A program made the position numbers and the translations under genes. Shown here in pieces: positions 1 to 9,014 of a DNA stretch of 64,000 bases. The notes below the pieces were generated by a model. That model saw nothing but the letters and a program-made list of their open reading frames with translations, searched no databases and was not told the origin of the DNA. Each line of letters opens with the position of its first letter. The first letter of the stretch is position 1. This DNA comes from Arsenophonus sp046530785 (lineage in GTDB: Bacteria; Pseudomonadota; Gammaproteobacteria; Enterobacterales; Enterobacteriaceae), in the NCBI GenBank assembly GCA_046530785.1, contig JBHEQT010000007.1, positions 27,326 through 91,325 on the forward strand. The letters are read 5' to 3'.

Positions 1-1555
1 TATTTTTTCAAAAATCTTTTGAAAATGCATTATTTTAAGCTCCAAAAAATTTCATTAATACCATAAACAAAGATGATCAAAATATCTTTAAGCACACATA
101 AATCAGGAAATAGTGGGGTAATGGAATATAATATATTTAAAATTCCATTAAAAATTAGATAAAGAAAGAGATCAATAATATTTTCTATAATATTATCTGG
201 GTACAAGAATCTCTAAAATGCAAATCTATACTAAAAATTTTTCTCTTTAATTGATCTATAAAACTATCTTAGTTAATACAAAGATAGTTTTATTAACTTG
301 AACCATAAATAAATAATTAAGATAAAAATAAGAACAATAAAACAAATACAAAAACTTTTGATTTTAACTTAGTAAAACGCTTGTTGATAATAAGCAACAA
401 TGGTAAAAAGGCCATTTATTTATTTGTGTCAATTTTTAATTGAAGAACAATAACTACAAAATAAATATTAAAACACTAGATTTTAATCTAGCTTAATAAC
501 GAAAAATTTTCGTGTAATTTACAACCTAACTCTATGAATATAAAGAGGAATGGATTAAATACCATATAAATCATGAAAAGTTAAAATTGAAGGTATACAC
601 CCCAAAATATTATCAGTGATAGAAATTAAGATTTTTCTTTATATATACTATTTTAATAGTAAAAAATAAAAAATAGATCAGTTCCTTTTTTGTTTACACT
701 AATCTTTCATTTTGATATGTAGCATTTATAATATAAGCAATATCATCAATTAATTTGAATATATTTTTGTTTAAACTAAACAAACTATTGAAAGTAAATG
801 ACATAATATTTCGTATAATATACTGTAATAATTATAATTATTTTATAAGTAATTTTATTCTTAATAATATCAAACTTGATATTATTAAGATATTATGATT
901 AATGTTTATTATTATTGACTTTTCCTGTTATAAATAACAATGCAATCATAATAATGGATTCAAATTTATCTTCATAAATTCTAAATCTTTTTCTAGTAGC
1001 AATTCTTAAATCAATAAAAGTTATATTTATATTCATAGAATTGACAAAATAAAAAGAAATTACATCCTGAAAAAATTTATTAATTTTATTTTTTTCAAAT
1101 TAATAAATTTAGCATTTTGATTCCACCGAAAATATATTTTCTAGAAATTATATATATATTTCACTATTGTTAAGTAAAAAAGAAAAATCATTTATAATGA
1201 TTAATTTATATGAATATTCCTTTTAATATTTTTAAATTTAATCTTTAATTTTTCTAAATTTTTTAAATTATAAATAAAATAATAAAGATTTCTATTTAAC
1301 TAATTAAAGTAAAGATTAATCAGATAAATATCTGAAATTTAACTATTTTAATTATTTTACTCTATAAATATAGAAAAACTAAATTAGTTTTCTAAAATAT
1401 TCTTATCAATAAAATAAAGAAATAAAATAAGATAAATTAAATTTTTAAAAGCATTATTAGTATAATTTTACTTAATTTTTTTGATTCAAACTTATATAAC
1501 CATCTCTTTACTAGAGATCTTTTATATCTGATTCTTTTTGGTAAAAGAAAACAAT
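1..1555. other. Gene-free AT-rich stretch downstream of ihfA
   Basis: I see no reading frame, tRNA or recognisable gene remnant apart from the inverted repeat at 260-291. Base composition is far more AT-rich than the neighbouring genes. In E. coli the vitamin B12 uptake genes btuCED follow ihfA; nothing recognisable of them remains here. Confidence 0.6.
260..291. repeat. Inverted repeat, 11-bp perfect stem
   Basis: AAAACTATCTT (260-270) pairs perfectly with AAGATAGTTTT (281-291) across a 10-nt loop. No gene adjoins it; the nearest is ihfA, more than 1.3 kb away. It is terminator-like in shape and may be left over from a lost gene. Confidence 0.5.
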
Positions 1556-1579
1556 AAAAAGCCGTTTTAACGGCTTTTT
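1556..1579 (-). terminator. Rho-independent terminator of the thrS-ihfA cluster
   Basis: A GCCG/CGGC stem with a TTTTAA loop is flanked by five A and five T, so it can work in both directions. It lies 30 nt past the ihfA stop codon, where transcription of the minus-strand cluster should end. It is one of the few GC-containing hairpins in this part of the window. Confidence 0.85.
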
Positions 1580-1609
1580 AAAATATCTATTATTATAAAA
1601 TTCATTTCT

Positions 1610-1903
1610 TTAATTAGGCTTTATTTTTTTAACTTTATCTTTTAACTTTTGCCCTGGTCGAAAAGTTACCACTCGACGAGCACTGATCGGGATATCTTCT
1701 CCAGTCTTTGGATTTCGACCAGGTCGTTGATTTTTATCACGTAAATCAAAATTACCAAACCCTGACAATTTCACCTGTTCCCCATTTTCTAATAAACGAC
1801 GAACTTCTTCAAAGAAGAGTTCAACTAGATCTTTCGCATCATGTTTGCTTATATCCAGTTTTTCAAATAATCTTTCTGACATTTCAGCTTTTGTAAGTGC
1901 CAT
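1610..1903 (-). CDS. ihfA: Integration host factor subunit alpha
   Basis: This is the DNA-bending nucleoid protein IHF-alpha (97 aa; 99 in E. coli), which pairs with IHF-beta encoded elsewhere. The sequence is close to the enterobacterial protein over its full length. It keeps the arm motif GRNPKTGE with Pro65, the residue known in this family to intercalate into DNA and kink it, and the GFGNF core. Only the extreme C-terminus differs. The ATG lies 3 nt after the pheT stop, and its ribosome binding site (GAGGGA) overlaps the end of pheT, so it is translated as the last gene of the pheS-pheT-ihfA unit, the E. coli arrangement. Retention suggests DNA architecture is still controlled by IHF. Identification is very secure. 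Confidence 0.97.
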   Translation of the reverse strand: MALTKAEMSERLFEKLDISKHDAKDLVELFFEEVRRLLENGEQVKLSGFGNFDLRDKNQRPGRNPKTGEDIPISARRVVTFRPGQKLKDKVKKIKPN

Positions 1904-1906
1904 AGG

Positions 1907-4294
1907 TTAATCCCTCAAGGAGGCTTGGAATCGCTGTTTTAACGCAGCAATACATTTATCAATAGTTTCGACAATCTCTTTTTCTTCCAGAGTACGATCT
2001 GTATCCTGCAAAATTAAGCTAATAGAAAGGCTCTTATAACCATTCTCTACACCTTTACCACAATATACGTCAAATAAGTTTATCTCAACTATATGATTTA
2101 TGCTAATTTTCTTGCATTCAGATAAAACATCTGCCGTTGCTACCTTTTCTGGTACTACAATAGAAATATCTCGTCGATTAGCAGGAAAGTGTGAAATCAT
2201 ATTTGCTTTAGGGATAACTCGATCTGCAATTGAATCCCAGAGTAATTCAAAAACTAGTGTTCGACGATTCAAATCTAATTTATTTTCTAATTCAGGATGA
2301 ATAACTCCTACATATCCAATATAATTATTATTTAAATAAATCCCAGAACTTTGTCCAGGATGAAGCGCAAGATTAAAATAAGTATTATAAATAATATTTT
2401 CTGATTTTCCGGTCAATTCTAATATTGCTTCAACGTCACCTTTTATATCAAAAAAATCAACAGTTCGTTTTTCTTGCAACCAGTGCTCTTCATAGCGATT
2501 ACCAGTAATCACACCTGCTAACATCAATTCTTGACGAATACCATATTCTTTTGTTGTATCTGGTATAAATCGCAATCCAGTTTCAAACAATCGAATACGA
2601 TTTTGTTGACGATTTTGATTATAAATTACTGTTGTTAATAATCCTGGTAGTAAAGAAAGTCTCATTTCGGACATATCAAATGAAATAGGATTAGATAAAA
2701 TCATCGCATTGGAACCTGGATGTAGTAGTACCTGAATTTTAGGATTCACAAAACTATAGGTGATCGCTTCATTGTAACCACGATCAATTAATAACGTTTT
2801 AACTCGTTTTAATGGCAGAAAAGACTCATAACGTTGAGTCATGACTAAATCAGCATGTAACGGTACATCAGGTATATTTTTATAAGAATAAATACGAGCT
2901 ATTTCTTCAATCAAATCTTCTTCAATTTGCACATCAAAACGCCAAGATGGAGGAATTACCTGCCAATTATCTTGTTCTATAATTACTTCAAAACCTAAAC
3001 GCTGAAGAATTTGAGTTACCTTAATATCGTAAATATTATAACCAATTAAACGATCAAGTTTTTTTCTGGTCAGCGTTATTTTTGATACTTTCGGTAAATT
3101 ATTTTTATGAGTAATATCAATAATATTTCCAGGATTACCACCACAAATTTTAACTATTAAATTGGTAGCACGTTCCATAGCTTTATATTGCATCTCTGGA
3201 TCGACTCCCCGTTCAAAACGATGTGAAGCCTCAGTATGAAAACCATAATTCATTGCCCGACCAATAATTGCCAATGGATCAAAAAAAACACACTCTAATA
3301 GGATATTTTCTGTATTTTGATTGACGCTTGAATCCTTACCCCATAAGATACCGGCAATTCCTAAGACATTTTTCTCATCGGCAACGACTAAAGTATCTTG
3401 TTTTAAAGTTATTTTTGTATCATCAAGTAAAAGTAATGTTTCATTCTGTTTAGCCATTCGAATAATTATCATTCTATTTAATCGATCAAGATCATATGCA
3501 TGCAAGGGTTGTCCTAATTCTAATAACACAAAATTAGTAATATCAACTATAGGATTAATAGAATTCATTCCACTTCGTCGTAATTTTTCTTTCATCCAAA
3601 TAGGAGTTTTAGCTGAAAAATCAATATCTTTTATTACTCGTCCTAAAAAACGTGGGCACGCTACAGGATCTTCTACTTGAATAGGAAAAACAGTAGAATC
3701 TGTTCCTTTAACTGGTTCAATTTTTACCGTATTTAATCCAATATTATTGATAGCCGCAATATCACGAGCAATTCCTAAAATACTTAAACAATCCGGACGA
3801 TTTTGTGTAAAACTTACCTCAAAAATATAATCGTTAAGTTCCAAATAATTACGAATATCGATACCAATAGGAGCGTCATAAGGGAGCTCAATAATACCAG
3901 AATGGCTATGAGAAATAGCAAGTTCAGAATAAGAACAAAGCATACCTTCAGAAATTTCACCCCGTAATTTTATTTTTTTAATTTTAAAATTATCTGGTAA
4001 AGTTGCACCAACAGTTGCCACAGCAACTTTTAATCCTTGACGACAATTTTCTGCATTACAGATAATGTTGAGTAATTTTTTATTCCCAATATTAACCTTT
4101 GTTAAATGAAAATTATTGGTATTAGGATATTGAATACATGCAACAATCTCACCGATTAATACACCTTGGAATTGGCCGGAAACAGGTTTAATATCATCAA
4201 TCTTTAATCCAGCCATCGTCATTTGTTCTGATAATTCTTCACTACTTATTGTCGGATTTACCCATTCACGTAACCAAGATTCACTTAATTTCAT
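1907..4294 (-). CDS. pheT: Phenylalanine-tRNA ligase beta subunit
   Basis: This is the beta chain of the heterotetrameric cytoplasmic enzyme that charges tRNA-Phe. At 795 aa it matches the E. coli length. Visible in order are the EMAP/OB-type tRNA-binding domain (about 40-150), the B3/B4 region that carries the editing site (about 210-400, with RFERGVDPE near its end), the B5 domain (about 400-475), the catalytic-like core, and the C-terminal anticodon-binding FDX-ACB domain (about 700-795, SHFPANRRDISIVV). Thus the editing and tRNA-binding modules are kept despite genome decay. It starts 14 nt after the pheS stop, with a GCAGGA ribosome binding site. It is co-transcribed with pheS and ihfA. 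No internal frameshift or gap is seen. Confidence 0.97.
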   Translation of the reverse strand: MKLSESWLREWVNPTISSEELSEQMTMAGLKIDDIKPVSGQFQGVLIGEIVACIQYPNTNNFHLTKVNIGNKKLLNIICNAENCRQGLKVAVATVGATLPDNFKIKKIKLRGEISEGMLCSYSELAISHSHSGIIELPYDAPIGIDIRNYLELNDYIFEVSFTQNRPDCLSILGIARDIAAINNIGLNTVKIEPVKGTDSTVFPIQVEDPVACPRFLGRVIKDIDFSAKTPIWMKEKLRRSGMNSINPIVDITNFVLLELGQPLHAYDLDRLNRMIIIRMAKQNETLLLLDDTKITLKQDTLVVADEKNVLGIAGILWGKDSSVNQNTENILLECVFFDPLAIIGRAMNYGFHTEASHRFERGVDPEMQYKAMERATNLIVKICGGNPGNIIDITHKNNLPKVSKITLTRKKLDRLIGYNIYDIKVTQILQRLGFEVIIEQDNWQVIPPSWRFDVQIEEDLIEEIARIYSYKNIPDVPLHADLVMTQRYESFLPLKRVKTLLIDRGYNEAITYSFVNPKIQVLLHPGSNAMILSNPISFDMSEMRLSLLPGLLTTVIYNQNRQQNRIRLFETGLRFIPDTTKEYGIRQELMLAGVITGNRYEEHWLQEKRTVDFFDIKGDVEAILELTGKSENIIYNTYFNLALHPGQSSGIYLNNNYIGYVGVIHPELENKLDLNRRTLVFELLWDSIADRVIPKANMISHFPANRRDISIVVPEKVATADVLSECKKISINHIVEINLFDVYCGKGVENGYKSLSISLILQDTDRTLEEKEIVETIDKCIAALKQRFQASLRD

Positions 4295-4308
4295 TTAATA
4301 ATCCTGCT

Positions 4309-5292
4309 TTATTTAAATTGTTTAAGAAACCGAAGATCATTTTCAAAAAAAGAACGTAAATCGGTTACTCCATACCGTAACATAGTTAAACGTTCCATTC
4401 CCATCCCAAAGGCAAAACCAGAATATAGATCAGGATTAATTCCAACGTTACGTAATACATTCGGATGAACCATACCACAGCCTAATACTTCTAACCATTT
4501 ACCATTTTCACCAATCATATCAACTTCAGCTGAAAGTTTAGTAAATGGAAAATATGATGGTCGAAAACGAACACAGATTTTTTTTTCAAAAAAATGATTT
4601 AAAAAGTCAGTTAGTGTAGCTTTTAAATTAGTAAAGCTAATATTTTTATCAACAATTAACCCTTCTGTTTGATGGAACATTGGGGTATGAGTTTGATCAT
4701 AGTCATTTCGATATACGCGACCAGGGGAAATAATACGAATAGGTGGTTGTTTGCCTTTCATGGTTCGAATTTGAATACAAGAAGTTTGTGTACGTAATAG
4801 ACGTGTAGTATCAAACCAAAAAGTATCATGTGAAGATCGAGTTGAATGGTGAATAGGAATATTTAAAGCATCAAAATTATGGTAATCGTCTTCTATTTCA
4901 GGGCCAAAAATAACAGAAAAACCAAGTGTACTAAAAAATTCTTCAACACGATCAATTGTATGTGTTACTGGATGAAGATTACCATTTTTATTTTGGCGTC
5001 CTGGTAATGTAATATCTATTTTTTCTACAGATAATCGAGAATTCAATGTAAAAGTTTCTAATTCTTTTTTACGTATATTTAATAAATTTTGAATTTCTTT
5101 TTTCGTCTGATTAATAACTACTCCTGCTGCAGGGCGTTCTTCTGGAGATAAATCACGTAACTTTAAAATTTGTATTTTTACATAACCCTTTTTTCCTAAA
5201 AATTGAATACGAACTGAATTTAATTCAGCAATATTTTTAGCTTTTTTTATGGATGTTTTTGCCTTCGTAACCAATTCGACGAGATATGGCAT
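4309..5292 (-). CDS. pheS: Phenylalanine-tRNA ligase alpha subunit
   Basis: This is the catalytic alpha chain of PheRS (327 aa, the same length as E. coli). It has an N-terminal coiled-coil region (about 1-85) followed by the class II synthetase core. Motif 2 surroundings (PGRVYRNDYDQTHTPMFHQ) and motif 3 (GFAFGMGMERLTMLRYG) are clear. The ATG is preceded by AGAGGGA at the right distance. Upstream lies the phe leader with an attenuator-type terminator (see 5356-5379), so expression may depend on tRNA-Phe charging as in E. coli. The partner gene pheT follows directly. Identification is secure. Confidence 0.97.
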   Translation of the reverse strand: MPYLVELVTKAKTSIKKAKNIAELNSVRIQFLGKKGYVKIQILKLRDLSPEERPAAGVVINQTKKEIQNLLNIRKKELETFTLNSRLSVEKIDITLPGRQNKNGNLHPVTHTIDRVEEFFSTLGFSVIFGPEIEDDYHNFDALNIPIHHSTRSSHDTFWFDTTRLLRTQTSCIQIRTMKGKQPPIRIISPGRVYRNDYDQTHTPMFHQTEGLIVDKNISFTNLKATLTDFLNHFFEKKICVRFRPSYFPFTKLSAEVDMIGENGKWLEVLGCGMVHPNVLRNVGINPDLYSGFAFGMGMERLTMLRYGVTDLRSFFENDLRFLKQFK

Positions 5293-5327
5293 TATTCCCT
5301 CTTCTTTTACAACTTACTTAATCTAAT

Positions 5328-5466
5328 AATTATTGAAATTTGATAAATTATAAAGAAAAGCCTCCAAATGGAGGCTTTTCCGCGCGGAGTTTTTTGTTTC
5401 TTTTCTTAAATGCGCGAAAGCCCAAATTTTAATGATATAATAAAAAAATGAAAAAATAATTTTCAT
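5328..5466 (-). CDS. pheM: Possible decayed pheM leader peptide
   Basis: The region between rplT and pheS corresponds to the E. coli phe leader, whose 14-residue peptide is rich in Phe. Here an ATG 3 nt past the rplT stop opens a frame reading MKIIFSFFYYIIKIW, with clustered Phe and Tyr codons. It does not stop after about 14 codons: it runs on through the attenuator to a TAG near 5328. No ribosome binding site precedes it. A one-base shift in the T7 run inside the Phe cluster would give a TAA after about a dozen codons, where a leader should end. Either the peptide is decaying or slippage restores it. This is a tentative call. Confidence 0.35.
5356..5379 (-). terminator. pheST attenuator terminator hairpin
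   Basis: On the minus strand AAAAGCCTCC, loop ATTT and GGAGGCTTTT form a perfect 10-bp stem followed by a T-rich run. It corresponds in position and core sequence (GCCTCC/GGAGGC) to the attenuator before pheS in E. coli, as I remember that sequence. It sits 64 nt upstream of the pheS start and also ends the rplT transcript. Confidence 0.88.
5373..5423 (-). promoter_or_regulatory. Candidate antiterminator pairing of the phe leader
   Basis: On the minus strand GGGCTTTCGCGC (5423-5412) is complementary to GCGCGGAAAAGCC (5385-5373) with one bulged base. The second arm overlaps the left arm of the terminator stem, so the two structures exclude each other, the classic layout of an amino-acid attenuator. 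These G+C-rich 12-mers stand out in an AT-rich spacer, which argues that selection maintains them. Confidence 0.7.
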
Positions 5467-5468
5467 TT

Positions 5469-5834
5469 TTACTGATTTAAGGTAACGTGCTTTTTACTTT
5501 CTTTGACTAATGCTAAAAATGCAACTTTATCAAAAACAGCAATATCAGATAAAATTTTACGATCAATTTCAATTAAGGATTTCTTTAAACCATTAATAAA
5601 ACAACTGTAAGATAAACCATTCTGACGAGAAGCAGCATTAATACGCGCGATCCATAATTGACGAATTTTACGTTTACGCTGACGTCGGTCACGATAAGCA
5701 TATTGACCGGCTTTCAGTACTGCTTGGAAAGCAACACGATAAATACGTGAACGAGCACCATAATAACCTTTTGCTTTCTTTAATATTTTTTTGTGACGTG
5801 CACGAGCTGTTACACCGCGTTTTACGCGAGCCAT
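5469..5834 (-). CDS. rplT: 50S ribosomal protein L20
   Basis: This is L20, an early assembly protein of the large ribosomal subunit that binds 23S rRNA, and in E. coli also the translational repressor of its own operon. The protein is 121 aa (118 in E. coli) and starts MARVKRGVTARARHKK; a longer frame begins 7 codons earlier, but the ribosome binding site AAGGAAAGGGG and homology favour this ATG. The basic N-terminal extension and the globular C-terminal domain (about 60-121) are intact. It follows rpmI by 60 nt in the conserved infC-rpmI-rplT order. The last few residues differ from E. coli. Confidence 0.97.
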   Translation of the reverse strand: MARVKRGVTARARHKKILKKAKGYYGARSRIYRVAFQAVLKAGQYAYRDRRQRKRKIRQLWIARINAASRQNGLSYSCFINGLKKSLIEIDRKILSDIAVFDKVAFLALVKESKKHVTLNQ

Positions 5835-5894
5835 ATAATCCCCTTTCCTTATCAATTCGAATTAAATTCGATAATTTTAACTAAATATTTAAAC

Positions 5895-6092
5895 TTATGC
5901 GTATGGTAAACAAACCCATATTAAATTAAGATCACCTTTAGAAATCATGGTTTTTGTTCGTAAATGACGCTTACGTTTAGTTGATTTTTTAGTTAAAATA
6001 TGACGAAGGTTAGCGTGCTTATACTTAAAATTACCAGTAGCAGTTTTTTTAAAACGTTTTGCCGCACTACGTAGTGTTTTAATCTTTGGCAT
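5895..6092 (-). CDS. rpmI: 50S ribosomal protein L35
   Basis: This is a small basic protein of the large ribosomal subunit (65 aa, the same length as E. coli). It keeps the family start MPKIKT, the KHANLRHILTKKSTKRKRHL core and the end LPYA. It lies between infC (93-nt gap) and rplT (60-nt gap). The gap before it holds an imperfect hairpin (AGTTCT at 6145-6150 with AGAACT at 6159-6164); in E. coli this region carries the RNA structure through which L20 represses rpmI, but I cannot show that the same fold forms here. Identification is certain. Confidence 0.96.
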   Translation of the reverse strand: MPKIKTLRSAAKRFKKTATGNFKYKHANLRHILTKKSTKRKRHLRTKTMISKGDLNLIWVCLPYA

Positions 6093-6185
6093 CTTAAATA
6101 TCCACCTTGCATTGTTAATTATAACTAACTAGCCAGGCGAATATAGTTCTATCTAAAGAGAACTCTATTACTTACTTCTGCCTAA

Positions 6186-6725
6186 CTATTTCTTTTTCGG
6201 TGAAAGTAACATGATCATCTGACGGCCTTCGATCTTAGTTGGAAAAGATTCGACGACTGACATCTCATCTAAATCATTTTTGATACGATTAAGCATATCA
6301 ATACCGATTTGTTGGTGGGACATTTCACGACCACGAAAACGTAATGTAATTTTGGCTTTATCACCATCGTCTAAAAACCGAATCAAGTTACGTAACTTAA
6401 CCTGATAATCTCCTTGATCTGTACCAGGTCGGAATTTAATTTCCTTTATTTGAATAACTCTTTGTTTCTTTTTTTGCTCTTTAAGAGATTTATTTTTTTC
6501 ATAAAGAAATTTTCCGTAATCCATGATACGACAAACTGGAGGATCAGCATTTGGACTTATTTCAACTAAATCAACATTAGCTTCCTCAGCTTTTTCAATA
6601 GCTTCTTTTAGACTTATTATACCAATTTGCTCCCCGTTTAAACCAGTTAAACGAACTTCATAAGCACGAATTTCCGTATTAATACGATTCTGACGTGTCA
6701 ATTGAATTCTTTTTCCTCCTTTAAT
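6186..6725 (-). CDS. infC: Translation initiation factor IF-3 (AUU start)
   Basis: IF-3 binds the 30S subunit, keeps subunits apart and proofreads start codons. The frame from the first conventional start (TTG at 6701) lacks the usual first residues. Reading upstream in frame from ATT at 6723-6725 gives (M)KGGKRIQLTRQNRIN, which aligns residue for residue with the E. coli start. ATT is preceded by a strong GGAGGAA site, so the rare AUU start, the basis of IF-3 autoregulation in E. coli, is retained. The product is 179 aa (180 in E. coli). It has the N-domain (1 to about 80), a lysine-rich linker (KEQKKKQ) and the C-domain, ending MIMLLSPKKK. The gap after the thrS stop is 16 nt. Confidence 0.95.
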   Translation of the reverse strand: MKGGKRIQLTRQNRINTEIRAYEVRLTGLNGEQIGIISLKEAIEKAEEANVDLVEISPNADPPVCRIMDYGKFLYEKNKSLKEQKKKQRVIQIKEIKFRPGTDQGDYQVKLRNLIRFLDDGDKAKITLRFRGREMSHQQIGIDMLNRIKNDLDEMSVVESFPTKIEGRQMIMLLSPKKK

Positions 6726-6741
6726 ACTTTATTCCTCCAAG

Positions 6742-8652
6742 TTAATAAATACGACGATTGCAAATTTCATCAAGCACTCTTTCTGCAAATTCTGTGATAT
6801 CAAATGTTCCTAAATTTTTACTATTACGAGTTCTAACGGATATTTTATTTAATTTAACTTCTTTATCACCACAAACTAACATATAAGGAACCCGACGCAA
6901 AGTATGTTCACGAATTTTAAATCCTATTTTTTCATTTCTTAAGTCCGCTTTTGCTCGAATACCAAAATTAGTCATTTTATCTACTATTTTTTGTACAAAA
7001 TCAACCTGTGCATCCGTTATATTCATAATAACCATTTGTAGTGGCGCTAACCAGATTGGGAAAAACCCTGCATATTGTTCAGTTAAAATTCCAATAAAAC
7101 GTTCAAATGAACCTAAAACAGCACGATGAATCATTATTGGAACCTGACGTTCATTATTCTTAGATACATAAGAAGCACCTAAACGATCTGGTAATGAAAA
7201 ATCAAGCTGTATAGTACCACATTGCCAAGTCCGATCCAAATAATCATAGAGAGTAAAATCAATTTTAGGTCCATAAAACGCACCTTCACCAGATTGGTAA
7301 TCATATTTGATATCCCTTAATGCTTTAGCAAGATCACTTTCTGCATGATCCCACTGAGCATCACTACCTATCCGTTTTTCTGGTCTAGTTGATAATTTAA
7401 CTATAATTTTTTTAAAACCAAATGTTGCATAAATATCATAAATCATTTTAATACAATTTTTCACTTCCTCTAAAATTTGATCTTCAGTACAAAAAATATG
7501 TCCATCATCTTGAGTAAACCCACGCATTCGCATTAATCCATGTAAAGATCCAGATGGCTCATTTCTATAACAACTACCAAACTCTGCCATACGTAATGGT
7601 AAATCACGATAAGATTTTAAACCTTGTTTAAATATCTGTATATGCCCTGGACAATTCATCGGTTTTATGCAATATTTTCGGTTTTCCGATGATGTAATAA
7701 ACATATTTTCTTTATAATTTTCCCAGTGACCTGTTTTTTCCCAAAAAATTCGATCCATCATTAATGGACCTTTTACTTCTTGATATTGATATTCTTTTAA
7801 TTTAACACGAATAAAATTTTTCAATTCACGAAATATTGTCCAACCAGCACTATGCCAAAATACTATACCTGGTACTTCTTCCTGCATATGATAAAGATCA
7901 AGTTCCTTACCTATTTTACGATGATCATGTTTAGCAGCTTCTTCTAAACGTAGTAAATGAGTAACTAATTGTTTTTTATTAGCCCAAGCTGTTCCATAAA
8001 TTCTTTGTAACATTTTATTTTCGTTATTGCCGCGCCAATAAGCACCAGATACTTTTTGTAATTTAAAATAATGACAAAAACGCATATTAGGAACGTGTGG
8101 ACCACGACACATATCAATATACTCTTCATGATAATAAAGTCCAGGATGATCATCTTTATTAATATTTTTATCTAAAATTTTAACTTTATAATCTTCACCT
8201 CGAGCAAGAAAAATATCCCTAGCTTCCTTCCAACTAACCTTTTTTTTAATAACATTATAGTTTTTTTTAGCTAATTCGTACATTCGCTTCTCAAGTTTTT
8301 CTAAATCTCTTTGTGTTAAAGAGTGTTCCAGATCAATATCATAATAAAAACCATTATTAATGATAGGCCCAATTGCCATTTTAGTCATTGGCCATAATTG
8401 TTTGATTGCATGCCCAAGTAAATGTGAACATGAGTGACGAATAATCTCTAAACCTTCGAAATCTTTACTGGTAATAATAGCTAATTGAGCATCATTATTA
8501 ATCAAATCACTCGCATCAATAAGTTTACCATTAACGAATCCGGCTATACAGGCTTTTGCAAGACCTGAACTTATATCATTTGCAATATCCATTACTGAAA
8601 CGGCATGCTCATATTGATATTGACTTCGATCAGGAAGAGTGACAACTAGCAT
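6742..8652 (-). CDS. thrS: Threonine-tRNA ligase
   Basis: This class II synthetase charges tRNA-Thr. At 636 aa it is nearly the E. coli length (642). It has an N-terminal TGS domain (about 1-60) and an editing domain with HSCSH (residues 73-77) and CRGPH (about 180-185), the known Ser-tRNA hydrolysis site. The catalytic core has the zinc ligands in MNCPGH, DDGHIF and MIHRA, motif 2 (YRNEPSG) and motif 3 (GSFERFIGIL), followed by the anticodon-binding domain. It heads the thrS-infC-rpmI-rplT cluster. In E. coli the leader folds like tRNA-Thr for autoregulation; I could not recognise that structure in the AT-rich leader here. Confidence 0.97.
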   Translation of the reverse strand: MLVVTLPDRSQYQYEHAVSVMDIANDISSGLAKACIAGFVNGKLIDASDLINNDAQLAIITSKDFEGLEIIRHSCSHLLGHAIKQLWPMTKMAIGPIINNGFYYDIDLEHSLTQRDLEKLEKRMYELAKKNYNVIKKKVSWKEARDIFLARGEDYKVKILDKNINKDDHPGLYYHEEYIDMCRGPHVPNMRFCHYFKLQKVSGAYWRGNNENKMLQRIYGTAWANKKQLVTHLLRLEEAAKHDHRKIGKELDLYHMQEEVPGIVFWHSAGWTIFRELKNFIRVKLKEYQYQEVKGPLMMDRIFWEKTGHWENYKENMFITSSENRKYCIKPMNCPGHIQIFKQGLKSYRDLPLRMAEFGSCYRNEPSGSLHGLMRMRGFTQDDGHIFCTEDQILEEVKNCIKMIYDIYATFGFKKIIVKLSTRPEKRIGSDAQWDHAESDLAKALRDIKYDYQSGEGAFYGPKIDFTLYDYLDRTWQCGTIQLDFSLPDRLGASYVSKNNERQVPIMIHRAVLGSFERFIGILTEQYAGFFPIWLAPLQMVIMNITDAQVDFVQKIVDKMTNFGIRAKADLRNEKIGFKIREHTLRRVPYMLVCGDKEVKLNKISVRTRNSKNLGTFDITEFAERVLDEICNRRIY

Positions 8653-8933
8653 TTAAAGTCCTTAATTTACAATGGTAATCAATAGAAAAATCATACATAT
8701 ACTTTATTAAAAGTAAACTTATCAAATATCACTTTAGTAAAGTAAGTTATATATATTATAAAATATACAAATAATGCAAAATGGATACATATTTGAATTA
8801 ATTTATTTTTTAATATTAGCACCATGAAGATCTAATTAATAGATTAGATATTAAATCTTAGTAAGAATAAAATTCTTTTAAAGAAGAACTCTTCTATCAA
8901 ATATTCGTAATAATCTTACAGAAATCGCAATTA

Positions 8934-9014
8934 CTAAATATTTATTTTATCTGGTAATAAGTTTCCTTTTTCTTTTATAGCCAGCCCCTCTTTACGGAAA
9001 GCACTTGTTAGACT
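8934..9014 (-). pseudogene. Possible fragment of a decayed gene, unidentified
   Basis: A short minus-strand frame ending at TAG (8934-8936) reads SLTSAFRKEGLAIKEKGN followed by LLPDKINI. Its codon use and amino-acid mix look protein-like, unlike the Lys/Asn/Ile/Phe-only frames around it, and it coincides with a local rise in G+C. It has no start codon or ribosome binding site and is stopped upstream. I do not recognise the family. It could be the last bit of a gene that once stood upstream of thrS. Confidence 0.3.

Noticed and set aside
2100..3680. Plus-strand open frames inside pheT
   Set aside because: Antisense shadows of the secure pheT gene.
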